Positions 7,741 to 16,940 of a stretch of 64,000 nt of DNA are shown piece by piece (position 1 is the first letter of the stretch; each line of letters starts with the position of its first letter). The notes below the pieces were generated by a model. That model was not told the origin of the DNA and searched no databases. It was given only the letters and a program-made list of their open reading frames with translations. The stretch spans positions 186,001-250,000 of the forward strand of contig JANQQF010000078.1 in the NCBI GenBank assembly GCA_028285035.1, in the 5' to 3' direction. The position numbers and the translations under genes are program-made. The DNA comes from Phycisphaerae bacterium (GTDB taxonomy: Bacteria > Chloroflexota > Anaerolineae > 4572-78 > J111).

Positions 7741-10635
7741 ATGAAGCAAGACAGATTTTGGTTATTCGGTTTAACGCTGATTGCGTTTGCCTTACGATTA
7801 TTTCGGCTCGGCGAGCAAAGTTTATGGTATGATGAGGGTGTCACTTGGATGCTCTCACAAATGCAGAGCCGATCCCTATTAATTGAGTGGACCGCTGCCG
7901 ATATTCAACCCCCGTTGTACTATCTTTTGATTTGGCAAAGTGACCTCTACTTCGCCAGCAGCGAGTGGGCCTTGCGCTTCCCATCTGCCGTCTTTGGCAT
8001 ACTCACCCTGCCTGTTATTTACATCCTGGCCCGCCGTTTAGCGCCAACGCATCGTTTCTTTCCCTTACTAGCTGCTACCATTTTTGCCATCTCACCGGTG
8101 ATGATTTACTACAGCCAGGAAGCTCGGATGTATACGCTTCTTGTGCTTGAAGCCAGTCTGAGCAGCTATTTTCTCCTGCGCGTCATCCAACCGACAAAAC
8201 GGTTGTGGATATGGATTGGGGGGTATGTCCTTATCGCAGCAATGGCTTTGTACACCCACTACTTCGCCGCATTTCTGCTCGTTGCTCATGGGGCATTTCT
8301 TCTCATTACGCTGACGCAACGGAGGTTTCCAAAACATCTACTAGTACAAAGTAGCGCTATGATCGGCGGAGCCATCTTGCTTTTCGCCCCCTGGCTCTCT
8401 ATCTTAATTAGCAGACTAGGCGATGATCCTAGCTATTGGCCTGGAGCGCTGAAACTTGAGGAGGTTGTTCGCAAGCTGCTGATTACGTTTGCGGTGGGCG
8501 AAACGGTTTTTGAGGATCTCGGTCAATCATTGATGTTGGGCTATCTTGGCATCTTTGTCATTTGCATTTTATGGTTATTGGCCGGGTCGAATGAAAATGA
8601 GGCAGCAGAAAGTAATCATCAGCCCAGCCAAAATTCTGATTCCTCCAGCGGTAATGTCGCCGCTTATCTCTTCCTGGCCTTGTGGTTATTCGTCCCCATT
8701 CTATGTATTCTGCTTTTGTCCTATCAATCACCAAAATTCAATCCTCGTTATACCTTGCTTTCTTATCCAGCCTTCGTACTCCTTCTTGCCTTTCTCCTGA
8801 GTCAACTTATTCAGACTACGCAGAAGACTATCCCAAACGCATCCCAGCTTATTCCCCGTCTAATTTTTACCGTTTCAACCCTCTTCGTTCTCGGCACCTC
8901 AGGCTTTAGTCTCTACAATTGGTTTGAAGAGCCTGATTTCTCCAAAGATGATTTTCAGGCAATGGCCCAATTTGTAAAAGAACGAATTGCGGAGGATGAA
9001 ACGGTATTGCTCAGCTCTGGGCATTTATTTCCGGTGTGGGCCTACTACTATGGCTGGGATAATTGGACGCCTTTACCGTGGATGCAGCGACTTGATGTCA
9101 ATCAGGTGACGACCTTGAACATCGCCTCCGATATTGCGGAGGGAATTCGTGGCTATGAAGGTGTGTGGCTTGTCACCTGGCAGGATGAGGTGATTGATCC
9201 CAACAATGTTGTCCCCTTCTGGCTTGATGTTGTCGGAGAACGCCCCAACGACGCTGGCGATTTCTGGGGAGTCGGGCTGGAGCATTGGCGGTTTAAGTCC
9301 GCTGAGGTTAATCGCTTATTAGAAGACCCCATTGCTCGGGCGGCTGATAGTCAAAGTGAGCCGGTTGGAACATACAACTTTGCAGACAAAGTTGAGTTGT
9401 TGGGCAGTACCCAACTAAATGATAACGAGTTCGTCCTATTCTGGCGCTCCCTACAACCTTTACCCGAAAATCTAATCCTAAGTCTCGATTTAACAGATGA
9501 AGAAGGGCACGATTGGGACAAAGACACGCTGGTTACACAACTGGGCAGCGAATTCTACCCACCGTCTCGCTGGCCTGTCGGGGAGATCATTCCCACTCGT
9601 CACACTCTCCCGTGGCAATTGGGAGCGCCCCCAGGCTTGTATGTCGCCGAAATTGGTTTGGGACAAACCAGATCAATTGAAGCGGGCACCGCCGCCGCAT
9701 CTGACTTCGAGGGATGGGATATTTTGGACAGTCAAGGTCGCCCGCAGCGTCGAACGGCCCTGATCGATTTTGTTAACCTGAGCCACCTAGTCGAACCGGA
9801 AACGGGAACGCCTCCGATTGCCGAGGATCCGCAGGTCGATTTGCTACCCATCGTTGGAATCCGCCGGGCAATTTTGCCCGAAACCACGGCTGAACCAGGA
9901 GACCGATTGCTATTAGCTGCCGTCTGGCAAGCAGGCGAGTACAACGTCGACAACATCTCAATTGCCTTCGATTTGATCGACTCGACGGGGGAAACCTTTC
10001 GGGTGGGCAACTCATTTACCCCCAGCCGAAACTACAATCTGCCGCGTTGGAAAATCGGCTCAGTGGTCTTAGGGCAATATTGGCTTGATATTCCGCCTGA
10101 GGCGGCCCCCGGCCCGGCTGAAATCCAAATTCACATTATCAATGTCAGCGGCTACCCTTATGACGAAGTCTTTCCGTTGGAAACCATCGAAATCTTGCCC
10201 ACTGAGCGAAATTTTACGCCTCCCAACGCAATGGATGTATCCCTCGAAGCCAACTTTTCAGAGCAAGCTTATTTATTAGGCCTGGATTGCTCATCTGGGT
10301 GTCAGGCCGAGCCAGGGGAGGCTTTGACCCTGACGCTGTATTGGCAAGCAGCCGCAACGTTTGATAAAAGTTACACCGTGTTCACCCATCTTCTGGATGA
10401 CGATGAAACTGTGTTAGTCAATGCTGACCACGCTCCCCCCAAACCCACTCAAGGGTGGATTGCCAATGAAATTATCACAGATGAGGTAACCTTATCGTTG
10501 CCTGCGGACATTTCTCCCGGCACCTATGCCGTTGAAATCGGCCTTTATGACGCAGCGGACCCAGCTTTCACGCGTCTCCCGCTGGTTGAAGGTGAGAATC
10601 GCGTGATGGTATCAGGCTTAGCTACCATCAAATGA
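7741..10635 (+). CDS. GT39-like membrane glycosyltransferase with three C-terminal beta-rich modules
   Basis: An ArnT/PMT-type GT-C fold is likely: the first outside loop carries SLWYDEGVTWM, with the acidic pair Asp31-Glu32 expected to bind metal or the polyprenyl-phosphate sugar. PPLYYLLIW, YYSQEARMYTLL and YTHYFAAFL are the other usual family landmarks. About eleven hydrophobic helices fill residues 8-395. The remaining 570 residues are outside the membrane. They hold an acidic segment and three copies of the beta-rich module (roughly 544-645, 700-805, 830-964), ending in TYAVEIGLYDAAD. At 964 aa it is far longer than ordinary GT39 enzymes (about 500). Donor and acceptor cannot be read from sequence. 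It overlaps the next gene by ATGA. Confidence 0.8.
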   Translation: MKQDRFWLFGLTLIAFALRLFRLGEQSLWYDEGVTWMLSQMQSRSLLIEWTAADIQPPLYYLLIWQSDLYFASSEWALRFPSAVFGILTLPVIYILARRLAPTHRFFPLLAATIFAISPVMIYYSQEARMYTLLVLEASLSSYFLLRVIQPTKRLWIWIGGYVLIAAMALYTHYFAAFLLVAHGAFLLITLTQRRFPKHLLVQSSAMIGGAILLFAPWLSILISRLGDDPSYWPGALKLEEVVRKLLITFAVGETVFEDLGQSLMLGYLGIFVICILWLLAGSNENEAAESNHQPSQNSDSSSGNVAAYLFLALWLFVPILCILLLSYQSPKFNPRYTLLSYPAFVLLLAFLLSQLIQTTQKTIPNASQLIPRLIFTVSTLFVLGTSGFSLYNWFEEPDFSKDDFQAMAQFVKERIAEDETVLLSSGHLFPVWAYYYGWDNWTPLPWMQRLDVNQVTTLNIASDIAEGIRGYEGVWLVTWQDEVIDPNNVVPFWLDVVGERPNDAGDFWGVGLEHWRFKSAEVNRLLEDPIARAADSQSEPVGTYNFADKVELLGSTQLNDNEFVLFWRSLQPLPENLILSLDLTDEEGHDWDKDTLVTQLGSEFYPPSRWPVGEIIPTRHTLPWQLGAPPGLYVAEIGLGQTRSIEAGTAAASDFEGWDILDSQGRPQRRTALIDFVNLSHLVEPETGTPPIAEDPQVDLLPIVGIRRAILPETTAEPGDRLLLAAVWQAGEYNVDNISIAFDLIDSTGETFRVGNSFTPSRNYNLPRWKIGSVVLGQYWLDIPPEAAPGPAEIQIHIINVSGYPYDEVFPLETIEILPTERNFTPPNAMDVSLEANFSEQAYLLGLDCSSGCQAEPGEALTLTLYWQAAATFDKSYTVFTHLLDDDETVLVNADHAPPKPTQGWIANEIITDEVTLSLPADISPGTYAVEIGLYDAADPAFTRLPLVEGENRVMVSGLATIK

Positions 10636-12569
10636 GCCAGCAACCATACGCCAGAGCAGCGGGATATCTATTTGGGATGTTGGCCATCACCTTGGTTGGT
10701 TTTGCCCTACGTTTTCAAAATCTCGATTATCATAGTCTATGGGTCGATGAGGCGATCAGTGTCAATTGGGCCAGACAAACCACGGCCCGTATCCTTGAGG
10801 TGGGGTTCTCGTTGGAAGAGGACCGGCTGCCGCCACTGTACTATTTGAGCCTACAGGGATGGACGACATTGGTTGGCTTCAGTGAGATTGGCATCCGAAG
10901 TTTGAGCGCATTCTTGGGGGTCTTACTCATTCCCGTTACTGCCGCCATCACTCGACACTTATTTAATCGTTCGACAGCCCTCATTGCTGCAGCTTTGATC
11001 GCCCTCAATCCATTTCTCATCTGGTATGCTCAAGAAGCGCGGATGTACACGCCTGCGGTGCTATTCAGCACGCTGAGTGTTTGGGCCTTTTTGCAACTCT
11101 TTGTCCCGCAAAGCGAAGCACAACGCCGTTCAACAGGGTCCATCCTGCTTTATGCCTTTCTCTTTATCCTATTTAGCATTCTCGGTTTATACAACCACCT
11201 CTATGCCGGTTTTTTACTCCCGGCGCTGGGGCTATGGCTCTTGATAGGCTACCCCAGAAAATGGAAATATTGGCTAGGATTTGGAGCCTGCGGACTGATT
11301 ATCACCTTGCTATACGCCCCTATTCTGTTAGCCATCTGGCGATTTTCCAGCGAAGCTACGCCAGGCGATCCATTGGGTGGTGTTTGGGGGCGGGCCTGGT
11401 GGTTACTAAACGCCTTTACCATTTGGCAAGCCGATTTATCAGGTTGGGCTGAATTGACTGTCCCAATAGTAATCGTCCTGTTTGGGATCGCTGCATTTAT
11501 GGGCCAGAAAAAGCCTCAGCTCTTAATTCTTCTCTTGCTAGTTACCCCTTTTATTATTGCCAACATCCTCTTACTCCGTAATCATTTGGCCTTTTTTGGC
11601 GAGCGCTATTTTATTGAGATGACTCCCTGGCTATTGCTTTTGGCCGCGGTAGGAGCCTATCAGCTCACTCGGCTACTGGGCAAGCTATTCCCGATTAATC
11701 AGTCGAAACAACACCTCGCTAACCAGATACTCCTGATCGTGCCAACTTTAATTTTATTCGGCGTCACAATCATTCCATTGCCCGGTCAATGGCAAGGGTC
11801 GGCGACAAAGGAGTTTTGGCGACAAAGTGTTGATTACCTGGCCAAACACGCCACTGACGAAGATGGTATCTTGATCCATCCCGATTGGGTCCGTTATCCC
11901 TTCCAATTTTATTTCAATGGCCCAGGCCAAACCTATGCTGCTTTTAGCAGCGTCAATCCAACGGTCTCGCTGGACGAACCCCTGCAAGGGGTTATCGGTA
12001 ATCATCGGGTGATTTGGCTAATCCAGGCTCATCTGGATGGGACCGACCCTGACCAGTTGGTAGAACAATGGTTTGCCAATCGATATCCCCTTGTAACCGA
12101 GTTATATCCCCCCGGCATCTCGCTCAAAGGCTACGCCACAAACTATCAATACGATACCCTCCCCGAAGCTGCAATGTCAAGCGACATTCAATTTAACAAT
12201 GGGCTGAAAATTGTGGGATATGAAGCGGACTCGCTTGTCTCTGCCACCGATGAATATTTTCATCCTCCCTCCGGTTGGATTCACGTGACACTGTATTGGT
12301 CTACAGATGTGCCGATTGCTTCAGACGTTCATCCCTATGTTCACCTAGTCGGCCCGGAAGGGGTATGGGGCATCAACTTGGATCGCCCTACGGATGCCTT
12401 AAAACTATTTCCACCAACGCGTTGGCTAGAGGCTGGCACCTCAAGCAAAATCATTCGGCAGGATCTGGATGTCAATCTCAATCCTGCCACCCCCCCAGGA
12501 TGGTATGAGCTTGTTGTAGGGCTGAATGACGAAGAAAAGCACTTACTCACCACCGTCGAAATCGAGTAA
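10632..12569 (+). CDS. GT39-like membrane glycosyltransferase with one C-terminal beta-rich module
   Basis: Close in plan to the gene before it: SLWVDEAISVNW places the catalytic acidic pair at Asp39-Glu40. LPPLYYLSLQ, WYAQEARMYTPA and YNHLYAGFLLP follow at the expected spacing, and about eleven hydrophobic segments extend to residue 385. The last 130 residues (about 515-645) form one copy of the beta-rich module, recognisable by WIHVTLYWS, HPYVHLVGPEG and PGWYELVVGL. The start ATG overlaps the previous stop (10632-10635), so the two are translationally coupled and probably work on the same substrate. The sugar is unknown. Confidence 0.8.
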   Translation: MSQQPYARAAGYLFGMLAITLVGFALRFQNLDYHSLWVDEAISVNWARQTTARILEVGFSLEEDRLPPLYYLSLQGWTTLVGFSEIGIRSLSAFLGVLLIPVTAAITRHLFNRSTALIAAALIALNPFLIWYAQEARMYTPAVLFSTLSVWAFLQLFVPQSEAQRRSTGSILLYAFLFILFSILGLYNHLYAGFLLPALGLWLLIGYPRKWKYWLGFGACGLIITLLYAPILLAIWRFSSEATPGDPLGGVWGRAWWLLNAFTIWQADLSGWAELTVPIVIVLFGIAAFMGQKKPQLLILLLLVTPFIIANILLLRNHLAFFGERYFIEMTPWLLLLAAVGAYQLTRLLGKLFPINQSKQHLANQILLIVPTLILFGVTIIPLPGQWQGSATKEFWRQSVDYLAKHATDEDGILIHPDWVRYPFQFYFNGPGQTYAAFSSVNPTVSLDEPLQGVIGNHRVIWLIQAHLDGTDPDQLVEQWFANRYPLVTELYPPGISLKGYATNYQYDTLPEAAMSSDIQFNNGLKIVGYEADSLVSATDEYFHPPSGWIHVTLYWSTDVPIASDVHPYVHLVGPEGVWGINLDRPTDALKLFPPTRWLEAGTSSKIIRQDLDVNLNPATPPGWYELVVGLNDEEKHLLTTVEIE

Positions 12570-12576
12570 ATTTCTT

Positions 12577-12605
12577 TTGCCGCTTACTGGCCTTTGTGGT
12601 AGGCT
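12577..12605 (+). promoter_or_regulatory. Predicted promoter of the lipoprotein/glycosyltransferase operon
   Basis: TTGCCG at 12577-12582, a 17-base spacer and TAGGCT at 12600-12605, preceded by TGTGG. This repeats the arrangement at 7703-7731 at the head of another surface gene. Transcription would start near 12612, giving a leader of about 30 bases to the ATG at 12645. Confidence 0.45.
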
Positions 12606-12644
12606 ACACCCCGTTTTGAAATGGAAGCTTACAGGATCGAACTG

Positions 12645-13886
12645 ATGCAAAAATATCTCGGTAATACATATAATCTATCTACAATTGTGCTGATTACGCT
12701 CAGCTATTTTTTAATGGGGTGCTCTGGTGGCCCCTTGCTTTATGACGTTCAGGTCTCACCCAACACCATCACTCCAAACGCCGATGGGGTTGTTGATGTG
12801 ACCCGCGTTAGTTACAGCTTGTCAAATTCAGCCAACCTATCGATTTATTTTGTCAATGAAGAAGGCGAGCGATTCTATTTTCGTGACAGTCGCCGCCGCT
12901 CAGCAGGCGATTACGGCGTAGATTTTGGCGGCGTTGTGGATGGAGCGATGCTACCAAATGGACGCTACACTTGGGTCGTTGAAGCCGTCGCCGATAATGA
13001 TGAGACTGTTAAAGAACAGGGTGACTTGGTGATTGAGGATGCTGATACTGCCAAGCCCGAACTTGAAAACTTCAGTGTTTATCCCAAAGTCTTCACGCCC
13101 AATCAAGATGGAATCAGTGATCGGGTTGATATCAACTACTATCTCACCAAAGAAGCCGAAGTGGTTGTGTACCTCATTGCCCCCGATGATGAAACCCGCT
13201 ATCCCATAGCCGAAGTCGAACGCGATATCAAGCCAGGTGAACCAGGCTTTCACACCTATGATTATGAGGGTGGGGTTGATTTAGGGGCAGAGCCTCCCCC
13301 CAACGGCACCTACACCGTTTATGCTGAGGCAGTTGACCGGGTTGGCAATCGAACGATTGTGACGGACACTCTGGAAATTATTGAAGGGGGGGTTCCTCGA
13401 GCTGACATCGTATCAGCCGACGTACAATTCTATAATCCCGAAACGGGCGATCAAGTGATACCTGTTGGTGGAACTATTGCCTTTACCCTCACCGTAGAGA
13501 ACTTTGGTAGCGTTCCAATTCGAACAACCGGTCCCAATTCGGGCACGCATTATCGTAGTGACGAAAATTTCAACACTAAAGGTGTGTTCGAATCTTCCGG
13601 CAGTTGGCGGGTTGGCATCGATTTTGAAGGGAACCCCAGCTATGCCTATCCTTATCGTTGGTCAATCGGCAATTTGGATCAGCTTGAAAAGCGGGTCATC
13701 AATAACAATGAAGAATATTTTCTACTGCCTGGAAAACGTGCTTTAGTTACGGGGTCTATTCAAATTGTTGAAGCCCCAACTGACAAAGATCGAGTCACAT
13801 TTTGGGCGGGCTTGATTCATGAAAATGTTCGAATTGATGTTTTCAATGATCGGGTAGATCCGCAACCGATTGTCATAGGGTTTTAG
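12645..13886 (+). CDS. Lipoprotein with two FlgD-like Ig domains
   Basis: A signal peptide ends in the lipobox FLMGC, with Cys26 as the expected lipidated residue, so the mature protein is anchored outside the cytoplasmic membrane. Two related Ig-like repeats follow, each opened by a calcium-loop-like phrase: ITPNADGVVDVTRVSY and, about 105 residues later, FTPNQDGISDRVDINY. Each closes with NGRYTWVVEA or NGTYTVYAEA. The last 160 residues resemble a CARDB-like beta domain (GGTIAFTLTVENFGS) with an unassigned end. I start at ATG 12645 because AGGA (12633-12636) is 8 bases upstream; ATG 12621 would lengthen the signal peptide and has no SD. A role in binding or displaying surface polymer is only an inference. 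Confidence 0.75.
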   Translation: MQKYLGNTYNLSTIVLITLSYFLMGCSGGPLLYDVQVSPNTITPNADGVVDVTRVSYSLSNSANLSIYFVNEEGERFYFRDSRRRSAGDYGVDFGGVVDGAMLPNGRYTWVVEAVADNDETVKEQGDLVIEDADTAKPELENFSVYPKVFTPNQDGISDRVDINYYLTKEAEVVVYLIAPDDETRYPIAEVERDIKPGEPGFHTYDYEGGVDLGAEPPPNGTYTVYAEAVDRVGNRTIVTDTLEIIEGGVPRADIVSADVQFYNPETGDQVIPVGGTIAFTLTVENFGSVPIRTTGPNSGTHYRSDENFNTKGVFESSGSWRVGIDFEGNPSYAYPYRWSIGNLDQLEKRVINNNEEYFLLPGKRALVTGSIQIVEAPTDKDRVTFWAGLIHENVRIDVFNDRVDPQPIVIGF

Positions 13887-14861
13887 ATGACTGATTTGGC
13901 GATTGTTATTGTCAATTGGAACGTCAAAGATATGCTGGCGGCTTGTCTGCGCAGTGTTGAAGCGGACCTAGCCAGTAGTTCGCTTTCTGGGTCAGTGTGG
14001 GTTGTTGACAATGCCTCCAGTGATGACTCGGTAGCGATGTTGAAACAAGACTTTCCCAACATTCATCTCATTGCGAGTGAGATCAACCTTGGTTTTGCCA
14101 AGGGAAACAATGCCGCCTTACGAGCCATCGGATTCGATACTGCCTCCTCAAAAAACACTGATCTCCCCAAAGCTGTACTCCTCCTCAATCCAGACACTGA
14201 AGTTCATCCCGGTGCCTTACAAACCCTTTTTGATTATTTAAAGCAACATCCCAAAGTTGGTGTTGTTGGGCCAAAACTCATTTTTGGAGATGGTTCATTT
14301 CAACACAGTGCATTTGATTTCCCTGGATTGTGGCAACTGATAATCGAACTCCTCCCTGTGCCTGGTCGATTTGTGGAGTCACGTCTCAATGGGCGCTACG
14401 CTCTCACTCTTTATGATCAAGGCCAACCGTTCCAAATTGGACACCCGCTTGGCGCGGCAATGTGTGTTAAGCGAGAGGCGATTGAGCAGGTTGGTCTGCT
14501 GGATGAGAAGTATCATATGTATGTTGAGGAAGTAGATTGGGGCAAACGCATTGTACAAGCAGGCTGGCAGGCGTACTGTCTCCCCCAGGCAACAATTACC
14601 CATTTTGGTGGCCAGAGTACAGAGCAAATAAAGCTTAACAGCTTTATCAATTTATGGACCAGCCGCTATCAATTTTACAAAAAGCATTACAATTCATTGA
14701 AGGTGTGGTTGGCTGGGAAAATTGTTTCTTTTGGGATGCATCGAAAAATGAAAGCCGATCAAGTCGCGGCTGAGCATCAACAGCTTTCCAGAGATGTGTT
14801 GACTGAGCGCTTGGCATGCTATCAGCAGGTAATTGATATTTGGCAAGGAAAACCAAGCTGA
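13887..14861 (+). CDS. Family 2 glycosyltransferase, rhamnosyltransferase-like
   Basis: GT-A fold inverting transferase expected to use a nucleotide sugar in the cytoplasm. Motifs are VIVNWN at 8-12, VVDNASSDDS, EINLGFAKGNNAAL and the metal-binding region LLNPDTEVHPGA. MYVEEVDWGKRI, a landmark of the rhamnosyltransferase-like group, follows further on. Length 324 aa is ordinary. There is no transmembrane segment. The ATG directly follows the lipoprotein stop, with AGGG as SD, and its own stop overlaps the next start (TGATG). Acceptor unknown. Confidence 0.85.
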   Translation: MTDLAIVIVNWNVKDMLAACLRSVEADLASSSLSGSVWVVDNASSDDSVAMLKQDFPNIHLIASEINLGFAKGNNAALRAIGFDTASSKNTDLPKAVLLLNPDTEVHPGALQTLFDYLKQHPKVGVVGPKLIFGDGSFQHSAFDFPGLWQLIIELLPVPGRFVESRLNGRYALTLYDQGQPFQIGHPLGAAMCVKREAIEQVGLLDEKYHMYVEEVDWGKRIVQAGWQAYCLPQATITHFGGQSTEQIKLNSFINLWTSRYQFYKKHYNSLKVWLAGKIVSFGMHRKMKADQVAAEHQQLSRDVLTERLACYQQVIDIWQGKPS

Positions 14862-15607
14862 TGCCCAAGATTGTTGCCGCGATTTTAACCAAAAATGAAG
14901 CGGGTCACATCGCTGAGTGTATCAAAAGTGTGCAATGGACTGATAAGGTTATTATTCAAGATTCATTTAGCGATGACGACACAGTTCAAATTGCAGAAAG
15001 CTTGGGAGCCAAAATTTTTCAAAGCAAGTTCGTCAACTTTGCTACTCAACGTAATATCGCGCTCGACAATATTCGTCAGCTTGGCGCAGAGTGGGTCTTC
15101 TTCATTGATGCAGATGAACGCGTTACGCCAGCTTTAGCTAACGAAATTCAGGAGGTTGTCAAAAATCCTGATATAACTGGCTGGTGGGTACCCCGTTACA
15201 ACCAAATGTGGGGTCATACGATGCGTGGCGGCGGCTGGTATCCTGACCATCAGTTACGCTTGATGCGGGTTGACACAGCCCGATATGACTTAGGGCGTGA
15301 AGTACACGAAATTGTGATGCTAGAGGGACAATCGGGGTATCTAAACGAGCATCTCATTCACTATAACTACATATCACTGGCCGAATTTCGAGCCAAACAA
15401 AATCGATATATTGATTTTGAGGCAAAGATTCTGGCTGACAAAGGAATTAAAGCGAAGCCTTGGACTTACATCACGATGCCTGTGCGTGAATTTATCCGGC
15501 GTTACATCTCGCTGGAGGGGTATAAGGATGGGTGGTTAGGTGTACAGCTATGTGGCCTGATGAGTTGGTATATGCTGCAAACTTATCTTCGATTGCGAAA
15601 GTTATGA
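14861..15607 (+). CDS. Family 2 glycosyltransferase, WaaE/KdtX-like
   Basis: The N-terminus AAILTKNEAGHI, then DSFSDDDT and the metal site FFIDADERV are those of the short GT2 group that includes lipopolysaccharide core glucosyltransferases. WYPDHQLRLMR is the usual later landmark. A C-terminal segment rich in aromatic residues may sit at the membrane. I use ATG 14861 (248 aa): it overlaps the previous stop and has AAGGA at 14845-14849, whereas a TTG 21 bases upstream would remove the SD. The 3' end runs 6 bases into the convergent gene. Confidence 0.85.
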   Translation: MPKIVAAILTKNEAGHIAECIKSVQWTDKVIIQDSFSDDDTVQIAESLGAKIFQSKFVNFATQRNIALDNIRQLGAEWVFFIDADERVTPALANEIQEVVKNPDITGWWVPRYNQMWGHTMRGGGWYPDHQLRLMRVDTARYDLGREVHEIVMLEGQSGYLNEHLIHYNYISLAEFRAKQNRYIDFEAKILADKGIKAKPWTYITMPVREFIRRYISLEGYKDGWLGVQLCGLMSWYMLQTYLRLRKL

Positions 15608-16243
15608 GTCTAAATGCTGGACCAAGGCCATACACAAAGCTTGGGCCAATTCACAACTTAGTTCTCCCATATAATTTGCCGCAGGGCATCCCAGCGAAAA
15701 ATCAGCAACCTCGTAAATTTCCTCCTCAATTTTTATCTGCATTCCCATTCTTCCATATACATTAGCCATCATATTAATCACAAGTTGCTTACCTTGATGC
15801 TCATATATGTACGGTTTGGCAAAAATCTCGTTTGAACTATGTAGCCATTTTTGATAAAGTGCATTGAAATCAAACGCTGTTTCAATTTGAGATGTCGTAG
15901 CTCCTCCGAGATGGCTAAGACGGATTAATTCATACACCACGTCCCATAAAAAATTCTCTAACCCATCCACAGCAAAATCGAGCTGCTCTGAGGTCAGACC
16001 AATTTCATCATTGGCTTGCCTCAAATGAGCATAGAATGTTTTGGATAATTTTTCTGGTTGGCTTAACAACTGATCAGGGGGAAGGCGATTGGGAACACAT
16101 TCAACGACTCGGGAACGTATCTGTTGTAATGTCTTTCCCGAGGCATCAAGTTGACCAACTGTCCAAGTCTTAGGCTCAAAATATTCAATAGAAAATTCAT
16201 TGGGTAGCCCCCATTGTTCCCGAAATTTACGCAGAGATAACAT
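15602..16243 (-). CDS. Hypothetical protein
   Basis: I do not recognise this 213 aa protein. It has no signal peptide or membrane helix, and is mixed helical and slightly acidic, with phrases such as LENFLWDVVYELIRLSHLGG and, near the end, CPAANYMGELSCELAQALCM, where cysteines cluster. I start at ATG 16243, preceded by AAAGG 11 bases upstream; a TTG 21 bases further out is less likely. Its stop overlaps head-on with the stop of the plus-strand glycosyltransferase: TTATGA at 15602-15607 serves both. It lies downstream of hpf, from which a terminator separates it, so it probably needs its own promoter. Confidence 0.6.
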   Translation of the reverse strand: MLSLRKFREQWGLPNEFSIEYFEPKTWTVGQLDASGKTLQQIRSRVVECVPNRLPPDQLLSQPEKLSKTFYAHLRQANDEIGLTSEQLDFAVDGLENFLWDVVYELIRLSHLGGATTSQIETAFDFNALYQKWLHSSNEIFAKPYIYEHQGKQLVINMMANVYGRMGMQIKIEEEIYEVADFSLGCPAANYMGELSCELAQALCMALVQHLDS

Positions 16244-16265
16244 AAGCCAAAATACCTTTATCAAT

Positions 16266-16290
16266 AAAAAAGGGGAGGTCTACCTCCCCT
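16266..16290 (-). terminator. Rho-independent terminator after hpf
   Basis: Perfect 8-bp stem AGGGGAGG/CCTCCCCT with a 4-base loop (16271-16290). On the minus strand it is followed by six T residues, 30 bases after the hpf stop codon. A classical intrinsic terminator. Confidence 0.85.
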
Positions 16291-16319
16291 GTAATTCATC
16301 CTAATTTGTCAATGAGTAG

Positions 16320-16889
16320 TTAGGCAACCTTTGGATCAATTAAACCATAATGATCATCACCTCGCCGATATAATACATTAATTCGACCAGAGTTACCATT
16401 AAAAAAGACAAAAAAATTGTGGCCTAACAATTCCATCTGCTCAACAGCTTCATCTTCAGTCATCGGGCTAATTGAAAATTCCTTAACCCGTACAATACGC
16501 CGTTCATCTTCTGCTGCTATTTCATTTAAAGTTTCCTGATCAATCATAGGCATTTCAAAATCAGGTTGTTTGTGTGTGTGACCATGTGATCGATTTTGTC
16601 TTTTGCCTTTATACCGAGCGACCTGACGATGGATTTTGTCTGTCACCGTATCAATACAAGCGTAAATTGCCTCAGCACGCTCTTCAGCTCGTAGCAATTT
16701 ACCATTGGCTCGTAACGTAACCTGTACCACATTTTTGTCACGAGCACTCTTAGTTTTTTCTTGGGTGATCTCCACTCGGGCATCATCAATATCTGGAAGA
16801 TATCGGTCTAACTTGCCCATCTTTTTCTCCACATATTCGCGAATACGATCTGATATGACAAAGTTTTTTCCTGTTAATGTGACTTCCAT
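16320..16889 (-). CDS. hpf: Ribosome hibernation promoting factor, long form
   Basis: Stationary-phase factor that binds the 30S decoding region and joins 70S ribosomes into inactive 100S dimers. The N-terminal HPF/RaiA domain spans about 1-100 (LTGKNFVISDRIREYVEKK, VEIT, LRANGKLLRAEE, YACIDTVTDKIHRQV). A histidine-rich linker (HGHTHKQ) follows. The C-terminal dimerisation domain at about 130-189 carries VRVKEFSISPMTEDEAVEQM and NFFVFFN. At 189 aa it is a normal long form. A clear AGGAAG SD precedes the ATG, a promoter candidate lies just upstream and a strong terminator follows, so it is probably a transcription unit of its own. Confidence 0.95.
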   Translation of the reverse strand: MEVTLTGKNFVISDRIREYVEKKMGKLDRYLPDIDDARVEITQEKTKSARDKNVVQVTLRANGKLLRAEERAEAIYACIDTVTDKIHRQVARYKGKRQNRSHGHTHKQPDFEMPMIDQETLNEIAAEDERRIVRVKEFSISPMTEDEAVEQMELLGHNFFVFFNGNSGRINVLYRRGDDHYGLIDPKVA

Positions 16890-16908
16890 TGTTTACTTCC
16901 TTTCTGTG

Positions 16909-16937
16909 AAATTATTGAAATAGGATTAACACCTCAA
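16909..16937 (-). promoter_or_regulatory. Possible promoter for hpf
   Basis: On the minus strand TTGAGG (complement of 16932-16937), a 17-base spacer and TAATTT (complement of 16909-16914), about 20 bases before the hpf ATG. Hexamer matches are moderate. It would let hpf respond to growth phase independently of comF. Confidence 0.35.
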
Positions 16938-16940
16938 TTT

